64,000 nt of DNA, from NCBI GenBank assembly GCA_035048495.1, contig CM068549.1, forward strand, positions 7,919,822 to 7,983,821. Direction: 5' to 3'. The stretch's first letter is position 1. Every line of letters starts with the position of its first letter. Below, one piece after another: positions 21,801-33,153 of the stretch. This DNA comes from Euptelea pleiosperma (lineage: Eukaryota > Streptophyta > Magnoliopsida > Ranunculales > Eupteleaceae). The notes beneath the pieces are model-generated. The model ran no database searches. It worked only from the letters and a program-made list of their open reading frames with translations, and had not been told where the DNA came from. The translations under genes were made by a program, and so were the position numbers.

Positions 21801-24604
21801 AGAAACTTCTCGAGCTGCTCAACGAGCACAAATCTGCGATAGGTTGGACTATAGATGATATTCGTGGCATAGACCCCTCGGTGTGCCAACATCACATCTA
21901 TCTCGAGGATGAATCCAAAACCTCTCGAGAACACCAGAGGAGGTTGAACCCCGTCTTGAAGGATGTAGTCCGGGACGAGGTCCTTAAACTGTTAGATGCG
22001 GGTATCATTTACCCCATCTCCGATAGCAAATGGGTGAGTCCTATTCATGTCGTCCCTAAAAAGGCAGGATTCACAGTTGTGGAAAATGAGAACAAAGAAA
22101 TGGTAACCCAGCGCCTGAAGAAAGGGTGGAGAGTCTGCATCGATTACCGACGACTCAACACCAACACGAGGAAGGACCATTTTCCTTTACCCTTCATAGA
22201 CCAAATGTTGGAGAGATTAGCAGGTCACTCCTATTACTGCTTCCTCGATGGTTACTCAGGGTATAATCAAATACCAATCGCCCCTGAGGATCACGAGAAG
22301 ACAACCTTCACTTGTCCCTTTGGCACTTTTGCCTACAAGCGCATGCCCTTTGGCCTCTGCAATGCACCCGCAACCTTTCAAAGGTGTATGATGAGTATAT
22401 TCTCTGACATGGTGGAAAAATTCCTCGAAGTCTTTATGGACGACTTCTCAGTTTTTGGGTCATCCTTTGATGACTGTCTGAACCATCTAGGGCTGGTACT
22501 TCAACGCTGTCAGGACAAGCGACTTGTCCTCAATTGGGAGAAATGCCACTTCATGGTGAAGAAGGGCATTGTTCTGGGACATGTCATTTCCCATCAGGGC
22601 ATTGAGGTCGACAAAGCTAAAATCGATATCATCTCGACCTTGCCCATTCCTAAGTCCGTGCGTGACATCCGATCCTTTTTGGGACACGGAGGATTCTATA
22701 GGCGATTCATCAAGGACTTCTCTCAAATCGCTCGACCTCTGTCCCATCTTCTGGCTAAAGATAGTCCTTTCGACTTTAATGCTGACTGTGTCAAGGCATT
22801 TGAGCGTCTCAAATCTGAGCTCACTACTGCGCCCATTATCCGTCCCCCGGATTGGACTCTACCTTTCGAGGTAATGTGCGATGCTTCTGACTACGCGTTA
22901 GGCGCTGTTCTAGGGCAGAGAGTTGACAAAAGGTCACACGTGATCTACTACGCGAGCAAAACTCTTAACTCTGCCCAAATGAATTACTCCACCACTGAGA
23001 AAGAACTCCTGGCGGTAGTCTTCGCCCTTGATAAATTCCGTCAGTACCTCTTAGCCACTAAGGTGGTTGTGTACACTGATCATGCAGCCCTTCGTTACCT
23101 CATGTCGAAAAAGGAAACCAAGCCTCGATTAATTCGATGGATTCTCTTACTGCAGGAATTCGACCTCGAGATTAAGGATAAGAAAGGAACTGAGAATGTA
23201 GTGGCTGATCACTTGTCTAGACTGACTTTAGAGTCATCCTTCGACACCCAGCCCATCCCTGAAACCTTTCCAGACGAACAACTGTTCGCCATTTCTGTTA
23301 ATCCTTGGTACGCTGATATTGTCAACTACCTTGTCACCGAAGAAATGCCTTCACACTGGTCAAAACAGGACAAAAGCCAATTCCTAGCAAGAGTTAAGTA
23401 CTACTCTTGGGATGATCCTTATTTGTATAAATACTGTCCTGACCAGATCATTCGTCTCTGTGTCCCTGAGTCGGACCAACTCAATATCTTATCCTCGTGC
23501 CATGACCAACCTTGTGGTGGTCATTTCAGCACTAAGAAGACTGCAGAAAAAGTGCTGCAATGCGGATTCTACTGGCCCACATTATTTAAAGATGCCCATA
23601 TCTACAGCAAAACCTGTCCTAATTGCCAGCATCTAGGCCGCATCTCCCAGAGGAACATGATGCCCCTAACTCCCATCCAGGTCGATGAAATATTTGACAT
23701 TTGGGGCATCGATTTCATGGGCCCCTTTCCCATTTCATATGGTTTTGAGTATATTCTCCTCGCGGTAGACTATGTATCCAAATGGATAGAAGCCATTCCC
23801 ACCAAGACCAATGACCACAAAGTGGTGGTCAAATTCCTAAAGGAGTTCATCTTCGCTAGATTCGGTGCCCCTAAGGCCATCATTAGTGATGGGGGCACCC
23901 ATTTCTGCAATAGGATATTCGAGAAATTAATGAAAAAGTATGGGGTAACCCACAAGGTTGCCCTAGCTTATCATCCGCAGACTAGTGGTCAAGTGGAGGT
24001 TTCTAATCGTCAGATCAAGCAAATCTTGGAGAAGACAGTCAATACCACACGTAAAGACTGGTCTACTCGTCTCACTGATGCTTTATGGGCATACAGAACC
24101 GCCTACAAGACCCCACTCAATATGTCTCCCTATCGTCTGGTCTTTGGGAAACCTTGTCATCTACCGGTAGAGATTGAACATCGTGCCCTATGGGCCATTA
24201 AGAAACTCAACTTCGACCTCGAATCTGCAGGGGAAGAGCGAAAACTTCAAATGAATGAGTTAGAAGAACTCAGAAATGATGCCTACAACTTGTCCAAGAA
24301 TTACAAAGCCAAAATGAAGTGGATACATGACAAGAGCATCCTCAGGAAAGAGTTCCATCCAGGACAGAAGGTCCTTCTTTATAATTCTCGTCTTCATCTC
24401 TTCCCTGGGAAACTGAAATCTAGGTGGACCGGTCCGTATACGGTCACCGCAGTCACACCCTTTGGGGCAATCACTATTGAGGATCCCAAGGATCACTCCT
24501 CTTTTCAGGTCAATGGGCAGCGTCTAAAACCGTTCCATGAACTTGACGTATTGTTCATTCAGACTTTTGAGATCGATCTCATCGATCCTACCTATGTCGA
24601 CTGA
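18839..24604 (+). CDS. gag-pol: Gag-Pol polyprotein of Athila element D (intact)
   Basis: One open frame of 1921 codons from ATG at 18839 (MPGWTRPN); an upstream in-frame TTG at 18824 is not a likely start. A second candidate is Met45 ([10 protein letters not shown], 18971), whose counterpart is the start in element C. Domains in order: capsid-type retrotrans_gag (about 90-255, [15 protein letters not shown]); zinc knuckle [14 protein letters not shown] (C321, C324, H329, C334); a Gln/Asn-rich linker; aspartic protease with D739 in [15 protein letters not shown] with [17 protein letters not shown] and FMDD (1199-1202); RNase H with D1348, E1389, D1414; integrase with a zinc-binding region ([13 protein letters not shown]) and D1625, D1684, E1720 (spacing 58 and 35); and a GPY-type tail ([16 protein letters not shown]). 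Gag and Pol share one frame, without a frameshift. The RT sequence is typical of the Athila lineage. No defect is seen. It would form particles, copy the RNA and integrate the DNA, for itself and plausibly for C-type elements. Confidence 0.95.
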   Translation: MPGWTRPNKRLVRSENHVPTVDPPLNSSPSLSPPASPSTTTFVVMAVERPLIETFAPISANPPTCIVLPPTTAVQFEIRPQTIQMLPTFRGLPREDPYSHIREFQHVILLFKNQNLDDDNVRLRVFPFSLKDRASDWLYSLPADSISSWKELVGKFMSKFYPMTRTNQMKQLIQDFRQKSDEKFFEAWDRFQDYLTKCPHHSIDKGNLVHVFYKGLTDESRTMVESMCQGKFLHQTPTDAYKFLGELGENSQHWTTDSEFSRTTSVQRTTKGHDATADTELRSVIQELSKSVSALAVSVQKPTQQSTPVMHVEHESPMESCTLCLQPSHTTEHCPLNEGWSNPLQEEVCAFSTYKSPTQNSYSQSYHPDTRNHPNFSWRPQSTQPQAQPPRQPQGMYPPGFNQPNRQFNQGQYQQNQYPSTQNQQFQQGQYSGQSSTFQNQQRVPQNFQNQQIVPTNSSAYNYNAPMSSSRELVPQLPLAAPQQSVPKSGIEDLLAQLITQQQQSMQRLEQQQQQSMLRLEQRLGNLEAEKAKGIFPSQPIANPKGNAKGTVYEIGSQSQSQNEKCQGEVQAVTTLRSGKTVDMGVQPSPVPSPAPITRTEETSTNPTSASSTSAPTSDIPVQKSKAKDKAICRVKPPFPDRLVQDKRDQQFSEILDVFKDVQINIPFLSAIKQIPSYAKFLKDLCTVKRRTHVPKAAFLAEKATAFIQRNSVIKHKDPGSPTVQCEIGDNFSCTALLDLGASVNLIPFSVYQQLGLKDMKPTNVTLKLADQSIKIPRGIIEDVLVKVADFYYPVDFIILDTEPCQDNRIPVILGRPFLATANAHIGCRDGNMSIAFGNLKAEVNIFRLMQQDADREVTDEMCAVESLIPDSTEDILKQCLEHFGADFATESAISDLNDLLETAPLIEIPAPLIEFEPLITMAREPILPLPTEVKPLQSVSSVTPISTPSAPKLELKPLPTDLSYAYLGPKETYPVIIASALSESERKKLLELLNEHKSAIGWTIDDIRGIDPSVCQHHIYLEDESKTSREHQRRLNPVLKDVVRDEVLKLLDAGIIYPISDSKWVSPIHVVPKKAGFTVVENENKEMVTQRLKKGWRVCIDYRRLNTNTRKDHFPLPFIDQMLERLAGHSYYCFLDGYSGYNQIPIAPEDHEKTTFTCPFGTFAYKRMPFGLCNAPATFQRCMMSIFSDMVEKFLEVFMDDFSVFGSSFDDCLNHLGLVLQRCQDKRLVLNWEKCHFMVKKGIVLGHVISHQGIEVDKAKIDIISTLPIPKSVRDIRSFLGHGGFYRRFIKDFSQIARPLSHLLAKDSPFDFNADCVKAFERLKSELTTAPIIRPPDWTLPFEVMCDASDYALGAVLGQRVDKRSHVIYYASKTLNSAQMNYSTTEKELLAVVFALDKFRQYLLATKVVVYTDHAALRYLMSKKETKPRLIRWILLLQEFDLEIKDKKGTENVVADHLSRLTLESSFDTQPIPETFPDEQLFAISVNPWYADIVNYLVTEEMPSHWSKQDKSQFLARVKYYSWDDPYLYKYCPDQIIRLCVPESDQLNILSSCHDQPCGGHFSTKKTAEKVLQCGFYWPTLFKDAHIYSKTCPNCQHLGRISQRNMMPLTPIQVDEIFDIWGIDFMGPFPISYGFEYILLAVDYVSKWIEAIPTKTNDHKVVVKFLKEFIFARFGAPKAIISDGGTHFCNRIFEKLMKKYGVTHKVALAYHPQTSGQVEVSNRQIKQILEKTVNTTRKDWSTRLTDALWAYRTAYKTPLNMSPYRLVFGKPCHLPVEIEHRALWAIKKLNFDLESAGEERKLQMNELEELRNDAYNLSKNYKAKMKWIHDKSILRKEFHPGQKVLLYNSRLHLFPGKLKSRWTGPYTVTAVTPFGAITIEDPKDHSSFQVNGQRLKPFHELDVLFIQTFEIDLIDPTYVD

Positions 24605-26522
24605 TGATCTACTCAGTCTCCTGTGCTCCAACTTGGTTGGGGGTGCCTGTCACCCCCGTCATGTCTGGCTGAAGACGTAAAACTTAGCGCTTTCGGAAAG
24701 GCAATTCCGGTATTCCTAGAGTACATGAGTCTCATGCATTTGTTATTACTGTTATATCTCTGGAAATGCAGGTACAATCATTCTTCCGATCATCAGGTAC
24801 CACACACTGTCGAGTTTCTGCCGACTTGGTAACATCCTTCCTGAATCTTTGCATCATCATCATTGATTTGTTATCATTTTATGTCCCGGTCATGAGCACC
24901 GAGGACGGTGCTGTATTTTGGTTGGGGGTGGGGTATTTACCAAAACTCATGTCTTCATTTTGATAAAAAAAAAAAAAAAAAATGTTGTTTTTGGGGTGAT
25001 TTCCGATGTTCTCCAAAAGTTTTCTAGAATTTCAAAAATGTGTCAAATACCCTGACTTTGATTAGCTGAAAACCTCCGTTAAGTCAGTATTGAGGATGTC
25101 AATTTTTGTTTAAAGTTAGCGTTGAGTCAAGTCAAGTGTGACTACAGCAGGTTTGAAAACTTAGAAAAAATCAGATTCGGCACAATTGTACACTATCAAC
25201 ATCAGAGTCATCCTAAGTTTGGAAATTCTAGAGATCCTGTGAGAAGAATTGTGGAGACCTAACCCAGTAAGCTTTCGAGCCTTTAATCATTTCGGAGAGT
25301 TATACAATAATCCTGAGTCACAAGATGACTCACTATTCTTCATGCCCGCAATATTCGTTGAGAGATCTCATTATCTTTTGCTTCGATCATGGAACTCGGA
25401 ACGACATCAACATTGGATTACTACGACAGAACCTTCTCTGTATCCAGTCAAGACAGTATACATGATAGTGCAAACCCTAGAAAATGATTTAGGCCATTTT
25501 TCTGAACCATTCAGCCTTTTTACTCACCTGAATTATACTTCACTAGAAGCCCCTTGAACCTTTCTATAAAAGCCTTTTATTTGCAAACCCATCAACCTAA
25601 AATCCAGTCCAGCTACGAAACATGACTGGCTACCCTTATTTTGAGATGGACAAAAGAATAACTGATGTGGGTGTACCGTGAAAAGAAAAGTAAAGAAGAA
25701 GAATCAAAAGGAAAAGAAAGTGGTTCAAGCTGAAAACAAAATATGAAAAGAAAGTATGAAGAAGAGCTGAAAAGAAATTGAGCAGTCTCAGAAATATCAA
25801 GAAAAAGAGAAAAATACGAAAAAAGGAAAAAGAACCAGATAATGGTGTTACGTCGCAGGAAAAATTCAAGAAAATGGCAATATCCTCTCAAGATCTTTGA
25901 AATCCTGTATACCTTTATTTTTCTACACCTGACCTAAGCCTCATTACAACCCAGGAAAGTCCTACTTGATTCTAGGATAGCACGATCATAAAATGTGGAG
26001 ATTGGAGAAAGAGAAGCTATAGAGTTTGATCTGACGTTCCCGAGTGAAGTGGTATTCCAATCATGAGATCTTTTTCTGTTAAAGATGTCCTTCCTTCAAA
26101 TAAAACATATGTGAGATCTTTTGCCTCTTTATATTAAATACATCTCCTCACATATAAATTGAGAGAAAAGAAGAAAACCCTTCTTGTGTGATTCTATTCT
26201 GAGTGCTAAACATGTGAGATTTGAGGTCGAGGCATAAAAACTTAGAGGTGATCTGGAAATCTTTACTGTCGGATGATGAGAATGTTGAGCACACACACAC
26301 GCAGAGTCTGACTATTCTGGGTCATGATTATCAGTCTGCAGTATTGCCAAAACTTTCCAACTCTTCGCTAGCATATAACTGTTTTTGCATCCATTCAATA
26401 ATTTGACGAACGGGGTTATCCCTGAGCTAATATGAAAAAGTGTGCAGCATGTGCAGAGCCCTTTTAAGCTCATTTATTTCGCACTAATTGCCAAGGATTG
26501 GCAATATGCTGGTTGGGGGTTG
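24605..26522 (+). other. Post-pol region of D with polypurine tract
   Basis: About 1.9 kb between the gag-pol stop and the 3' LTR, where many Athila elements carry an env-like gene. None is recognised. It is collinear with C's tail (31310-29499 and 14141-13994). A frame at 25249-25557 (begins at TTG, no ATG; contains RPNPVSFRAFNHF and NSERHQHWITTTE) is kept in C at 30618-30334 with about five amino-acid differences in 90. Near the end are the hairpin ATTGCC/GGCAAT (26487-26505) and the polypurine tract GGTTGGGGGTTG (about 26511-26522) next to the LTR. An A run lies near 24965-24981. Confidence 0.7.
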
Positions 26523-29493
26523 TGATATTCGCTCAAAAGTGCTTATTTTAAGCAATTATCCTTTTAGCATTATTGCATTCTCCTACGTAAAATACTCTAT
26601 TTACCTACTTTTCTACGTAAGAGTCTCTTCTGTTGCGTAGAACACACTTTTCTGGACGAAATGGTATATTTGCATGCATTAAACACATTTTCGGAAGGCT
26701 AGATATAAAACCGTTCTGATTAAGTCTCATTACGTGCTTCTTTTATCGCAGGAAACCCGATTGGAGAATTTTAGGATTGTGGGCCCACAATCAACCTACA
26801 ATGCCTTTAATCAAAGCATAAAGAGCCAGTGGACTTGGACAAGAAGATGTAGGCCAAAGAGAGAAGAAGAACCGGAGAGTCGACAGAATCAAGGGATGAC
26901 CAAGAGAGAAGGAGAGATAAGCCCTCAAAGAAGAAACTAAGGAGATTAAAGCTTGTAAACCAACACAAGGCGAGTGCTTGCTCAGTCGGTAAAGCATGCA
27001 GAAGACCAAGTCAAAGATCAGGGTTCGAGACCCTCTGCTAGCATTTTCTCTTTATTTTGTAATATTGTCTCTCTCCTCTCTCCAAACCCTGAGTCCCACA
27101 TCCAACCGTCACCCTTCGTTCTCTAACTCTCCAAGATCCAACTGCTCACCACCTACATCCTCATCTAAGCAAAACGATCCTCCATCCTCTCCTAGATCAT
27201 CAAATCGGCCATCGGATCACCAGATCATTCACCCCTCATTGGATCATCCATCAAATGATCAAATCATTCAATCATTCCTCCGATCATAATCTTCACCATC
27301 CGATCTAACATCCTTACCTTCCGATCCCTCATCCATCCTGTGGGCCACAAGATCGTAGGCCAAAACGTTTAGCCCGACAAAACTTTGGTCTTACGAAAAT
27401 GGAATAATTGTTTTATATAATTGGAAAGAAAATATATTTTTACAAAAGGAAAGATTTTAAAAGTGAAAATTAGTGGGCGATTTTTCAAAGCTTGAATAAA
27501 AATTTGGAAAGATAGTTCTTTTTAGAAACTAGTATGTTTTCGGAAAATTTCAAAAATGGTAAGCACATGTGGGTAGCATGGAATTGTATTTTGGAAAGAG
27601 GATAGGTTGTGGGCAAGTATGAGATGAACGGCTAGATTACAATGAGGGCTGGACAGTGTTTGGTGATCCAGCCAACATTCTCCACCGTCATCACCCTTCT
27701 AATTGGTTGGAGAATATTCTCTAAAAGGAAGATATCTCCAATATAAAAGAAAAAAAGACCTTCACGGTCAGGCTCTCCGGATTGCTTCAAAAAAACCCCA
27801 GCTGTTACACCCTAATCCCATCACGTTTTCTCCTTCTTCCTCACCCAACACTCCAGCGCCTCCACCTCCCCTTCACGTGACACTTCACCAGCAGCAACAG
27901 CAACATCTTCAAGGTTGCAAACACCCCTGCAACCTCCCTCTCTTTATCTCCTCCACACCGCCCAAAAATAAAAAAAAAAAAAAAAAGAGAAAAAAAAAAA
28001 GAAAAACAAGACAGCACCGTTTCTCCTCCCTGGTGCGCCTCTAAAAGGTAAGCCTTCCTCTCCTTTATCTCCTCTCCCTTTCTCCATTCACTCACCTAGC
28101 CATCCTTCACACAAAACAAAAAAAAAAAAAAAAAAAATTTTTTCAAGATCACCGGAGTTGCAGGTTGCAACTCCGGCAACCTCCATTAATTCCGGCCAAC
28201 TGTGCTGATCACATACCTCTTCCTCCTCTCGCTAGCACACACCACCGTGCACACCTCCGCCTGCAACCACCGTGTTCAACAGCCAGCAGCCCAGCCTCAC
28301 AACCGTCCAAAGAAGGAGATCATCTTCTTCGTTTTTTTTTTGACCGGAGTTGCAGGTCTGCAACTCCGGCCATCTCTCGTCCCAAACGCCTCCACCCCTG
28401 CTGCTGTTGCTGTTTCTCTCCCTCCTTGTCGGTTGCACGTTCAGACAGCCACTCCGCCTCAACCACTTTGCTGCCATCACCGTTTTCATCAACATCACAG
28501 CCACTCCGCCTCAACCACTTTGCTGCCATCACCGGTTTCATCAAACATCACAATCCCACCCAGTTCACAACGTCTGCAACTCCTCCACCAACCTGCAACT
28601 CAGCACCACAACCACCATCACCCTTACACGTCCCTCTCTCTTGGCTTGCTGGTTTGTATGTGTGCACACCAAGCCACCATTCCTTCACACCACCGTGCTG
28701 CCCCTTCTTTTTCTTCATCCTCTCCACACCAACCGTTGCAACAGCAGTTGTTGCTCACGGGTTCTCTACCCCATCTCCTCCCTTGAACGGTGCGTCTCCA
28801 GCCAATGCCCAAGCATTGTAGCACCACGTGGAAACACCACCATGCTGTCATGCTTCCCCACCACGTGACCGGCTTCCGCATCATGGCCAGACATCATCTC
28901 TGTCCATCTTCACCATTGGTGAGTTCCGAATCCAGGTAATTTTCCATCTTCACTTTCTCTCTCCTCATTCTCTCATCAATCTCTCTCTAAGTCTCCCAAG
29001 TTGTTTCTCTCTCTAAAACCTCCCTTTCTTTCTCTAGGTTTCACTTCTCTCTACTTTCTTTCTCTAGGTCTCCATCTCTATTTTTCTTTATGCTTTATAG
29101 AATTGTCATTTTATTATCTTTTTATTAGAAGTTTGTATCTCAACATTTGATTCGAATAAAATTTAGTTTGATTTTGCAATATTGTGCTAAATTCTTATTC
29201 TTAGTTTACTTTTGTGTTTCTGATTGTTTGTGGTAATTTCTCTCTCTAAAAATCACTAAGAATGTTTTAAATCCATCACCATTCTCACCCCTCCATGTTT
29301 TCTTGATAAAAATCCGTCATTTCATGTCGTTGAATTACGCAAACTAACCCCGAGTACGGATCGACATCCGACACGAGCCACTGTACAACCCTGTGATTTT
29401 TGCAGGATTTGAGTGAAAAAGAATCGGATAATTACAAATATTGTTGAGATCTAGGATTTCCGTAACCAACGACGCGGGAAAATCCTACTTTCA
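26523..29493 (+). repeat. 3' LTR of element D
   Basis: LTR of 2971 bp, nearly identical to 14147-17122. tRNA-like segment at 26969-27039, palindromes at 28152-28176 and 28344-28369. It ends in CTACTTTCA and is followed by TSD ATGCT. Its proline- and histidine-rich frames repeat those of the 5' LTR and are not taken as genes. Confidence 0.95.
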
Positions 29494-30882
29494 ATGCTAG
29501 TGAAGAGTTGGAAAGTATTTGCAAGACTACAGACTGATAATCATGACCCAGAATAGTCAGACTCTGCGTGTGTGTGTGCTCAACATTCTCATCATCCGAC
29601 AGTAAAGATTTCTAGATCACCTCTAAGTTTTTATGCCTCGACCTCAAATCTCACACGTTTAGCACTCAGAATAGAATCACACAAGAAGGGTTTTCTTCTT
29701 TTCTCTCAATTTATATGTGAGGAGATGTATTGATATATGAAAGCAAAGATCTCACATATGTATTATTTGAAGGAAGGACATCTTTAACAGAAGAAGATCT
29801 CATGATTGGAATACCACTTCACTTGGGAACGTTAGATCAAACTCTATAGCTTCTCCTTCTCCAATCTCCACATTTTATGATCGTGCTATCCTAGAATCAA
29901 GTAGGACTTTCCTGGGTTGTAATGAGGCTTAGGTCAGGTGTAGAGAGATAAAGGAATACAGGATTTCAAAGATCTTGAGAGGATATTGCCATTTTCTTGA
30001 ATTTTTCCTGTGACGTAACACCATTATCTGGTTCTTTTTCCTTTTTTCGTATTTTTCGTATTTTTCTCTTTTTCTTGATATTTCTGAGACTGCTCAATTT
30101 CTTTTCAGCTCTTCTTCATACTTTCTTTTCATATTTTGTTTTCAGCTTGAACCACTTTCTTTTCCTTTTGATTCTTCTTCTTTACTTTTCTTTTCACGGT
30201 ACACCCACATCAGTTATTCTTTTGTCCTTCTCAAAAGTAGGGTACTTCGTAGCTGAACTGGGTTTTTGGTTAATGGGCTTACAAAGAAAAGGCTTTTATA
30301 GAAGGGTTCAAGGGGTTTCTAGTGAAGTATAATTCAGGTGAGTAAAAAGGCTGAATGGTTCAGAAAAAAATGGCCTAAATCATTTTCTAGGGCTTGCACT
30401 ATCATGTATACTGTCTTGACTGGATACAAAGAAGGTTCTGTCGTAGTAATCCAATGTTGATGTCGTTCTGAGTTCCATGATCGAAGCAAAAGATACTGAG
30501 ATCTCTCAACGAATATTGCGGGCATGAAGAATAGTGAGTCATCCATTGACTCGGGATTATTGTATAACTCTCTAAAATGATTAAAGGCTCGAAAGCTCAC
30601 TGGGTTAGGTCTCCACAATTATTCTTATAGGATCTCTAGAGTTTCAAAACTTAGGACGACTCTGATGTTGATAGTGTACAATTGTGCCAAATCTGAGTTT
30701 TTCTGAGTTTTCAAACCTGCTGTAGCCATGCTTGACTTGATTCAACGCTAACTTTAAACAAAAATTGACATCCTCAATACTGACTTAACGGAGGTTTTCA
30801 GCTAATCAAAGTCAGGGTATTTGACACATTTTTGAAATTCTAGAAAACTTTTGGAGAACATCGGAAATTACCCCAAAAACAA

Positions 30883-30916
<34 letters not shown>

Positions 30917-31310
30917 CAAAATGAAGACATGAGTTTTGGTAAATACCCACCCCCAACCAAAATACAGCACCGTCCTCGGTGCTCATGACCGGGACATAAA
31001 ATGATAAAAATTCAGTGATGATGATGCAAAAGTTCAGGGAGGATGTTACCAAGTCGGCAGAAACTCGACAGTGTGATACCTGATGATCGGAAGAATGAAT
31101 GTACCTGCATTTCCAGAGATATAACAGTAATAACAAATGCATGAGACTCATGTACTCTAGGAATACCGGAATTGCCTTTTCGAAAGCGCTAAGTTTTACG
31201 TCTTCAGCCAGACATGACGGGGGTATATCAAGTACCCCCAACCAGGATAAAACTCATGGAGACTGAGTGAATCTGCAGTCTTCCTGACACCTAAGGTGGA
31301 ACGGAAACAA
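29494..31310 (-). other. Non-coding tail of element C
   Basis: Collinear on the minus strand with the post-pol region of D (24605-26400). It contains the counterpart of D's short conserved frame (30618-30334) and a long T run (about 30890-30914, A run on the minus strand) also present in D. It is interrupted by D at its left end. No further gene seen. Confidence 0.8.
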
Positions 31311-33153
31311 TTATCCTATCCCTTGTCTAGGTATACCTGTGTAGAACAGGTCTTTCTCAGTGTAAATTGAGAGAAGGGCATTGAGCTCTCTGAGCAGACT
31401 GACAAAAGTACGGAGTTGATCTGGGAGGGATCGAAGCTTCTCAGTAAAGATTGAGAGGAGAGTAGTAGCGGTTTCTCTGAGCAGACCCGCAAAAACATTT
31501 AGTTCAGCGGGGAGGGATAGAAGCTTCTCAGTAAAGACTGAGAAGGGAGTAGTAATGGGTTCTCTGACCGTGGTTAGCAGAGCCGCAAACTCATTGAGTT
31601 TTGCGGGAATGTATCTGAATGGAGCAGACTCCTGCAGATCAGTAATACCAGAAATATTGGACTTCGAGATGAAGTCAAACTCACAGTGTTCATGACACTT
31701 GGATAATATATCTTCGGGAGAGTCCTGAATTAGACTCTCTACGGCGCACGGGTCATTGATAATATCGATGTGGGGTGACGGGTGAAAACTGTTGACCTCT
31801 TTCTCGATGTTGCCTAATGTGATAGGGATGTTCCAATCCCTGCACTCAATATGTTCCTCCTGGGTGGGGATCGGTAGGTCCAGGACAGCGGGAGTCTCAT
31901 ATTCTAGACACGGTTCTACGGTAGGAATGTCTGCATCCAGGGCAGAGAAAGAATTATCAGAGATAGAGATGGAACCGGGTTTCTCTGGGCTCAGTCTAGA
32001 AGTTGGTGCTGTTAAGGGCACCATAGATGGAGACATGGGTTCATCACTATTATGGCTCACTCCAAGGGAGGTGGGGAGGAACAGTAGATCTAGCACAGTT
32101 GGGATCCTACGATCGAGACACAGCTCAGTGTCATGAAGATTGATATCAGGGTCAGTAGAGGTAGAGTGAGAAATAGGTTGCTCTGAGGTAGGTTCAAGAT
32201 TTGGTGCTGTTAAAGGCACCGAATTAGGATACACTGGTTCCTCAATAATCAAGCTTGATCTAGGGGTGGTAACAACTTCTATTTCATCTTGGCAATTCTG
32301 GTCGTTGGTCCAATTGTGCGACTCCTCATTATAGAAAGTGGCCATGTCACTCTCCTCAAGATAGGCTATTGGTGGACTAGTGAAGTTGACTTCCTCTCTC
32401 TCATTTTCTAATTGAACTAGACGTTGCTCCAAGCTCTCCATAGATAGCTGTTGTTGGTGCTCTAGACCTTGGAAATACTGTTGTTGCTGGGCAATGTACT
32501 GAGAGAGAAGGTCCTCTAGACCGGGTTTAGTAGCCAACGGAGGCGGTTCAGCCAAGGGGAGCTGAGGTGCCAACTCTTGATTGTAGTCCGACTGGGTATG
32601 AAGGTTGTAAGGCAAAGTGGAGTCTGGGACTAAGGTGCTGACTCTGAAAATCCTGAGGGGCCCACTGTTGATCAGAATAGTCATTCTGTGGATATGACGG
32701 GTACTGGGATTGTGAGTATTGCCAGTCATACTCTCCATTGGGTTGATGGAACCCGGAAGGATAATTATCCTGCGGTAGTTGCTGCGGGAGGGCAGACTGT
32801 TCCCAACCAAAGTTATGGTGACTCCTATTATCCGGATAATAAGTGGTGTCATAGGAGGTCTGCATTGGAGATGGAAAGGTACAGACATCTTGCTGGATAG
32901 GAGGGTAATATCCTACAGACTGGGAATGGTACACAGGTTGCTGGACTGCGGCACGAAGGGCAGAGACTGAATTTTTAAGCTCTTGGAGTACAGAATTGTA
33001 CTCCGGATCTCGGTGATTATCATACCCTGTAGAAGTGTGCGAGACTGGAGTATCATGATGATACGCAGAATTGTCATACCATTGTTGAGAGTGATCACCT
33101 CGATTCTCACAGAAACTGTAGTAGGTCTCATACAGAGGCCGTTCATCTGCCAT
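31311..33153 (-). pseudogene. Chimeric Gag-like frame of element C (one frameshift)
   Basis: Starts at ATG 33153 (MADERPLYETYY, matching [10 protein letters not shown] of D) and stays open to the stop at 31311 except for a one-base insertion at about 32631-32635 relative to A; without it the frame is 613 codons. The N-terminal tag joins directly to sequence matching D after its capsid (ENRGDHSQQWYD against [12 protein letters not shown]), so the capsid core is deleted. The zinc knuckle is missing too. The middle is Gln/Tyr/Pro-rich, with a QQQQ-rich coiled-coil-like part. The C-terminal half aligns with D between protease and RT (CAVESLIQDSPEDIL against [15 protein letters not shown]), but the protease active-site region is lost. 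It ends in three repeats around FAALL..FTEKL. No enzyme is encoded. I infer a structural or adaptor role in a D-like particle. Confidence 0.8.

Larger units (their letters stand above)
14147..29493 (+). mobile_element. Element D: complete autonomous Athila-type Ty3/gypsy retrotransposon
   Basis: Complete plus-strand element of 15,347 bp with LTRs at 14147-17122 and 26523-29493, and TSDs ATGCT at 14142-14146 and 29494-29498. Order: 5' LTR, tRNA-Asp-like primer-binding site, leader of about 1.7 kb, one open gag-pol frame, tail of about 1.9 kb, polypurine tract, 3' LTR. It is inserted in element C in the opposite orientation; flanking C sequence on both sides joins cleanly across the TSD. LTR identity is very high: I see two clear substitutions (near 14514/26887 and 16985/29356) and a few homopolymer length differences. 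With an intact polyprotein this is a very young and possibly active copy. The LTRs, near 3 kb, are unusually long for Athila. No env-like gene is present. Confidence 0.95.

Noticed and set aside
24605..26522. env-like gene of an Athila element
   Set aside because: No long frame, no signal peptide or membrane segment on the coding strand; hydrophobic frames at 25613-25891 are on the opposite strand over an A/G-rich stretch.
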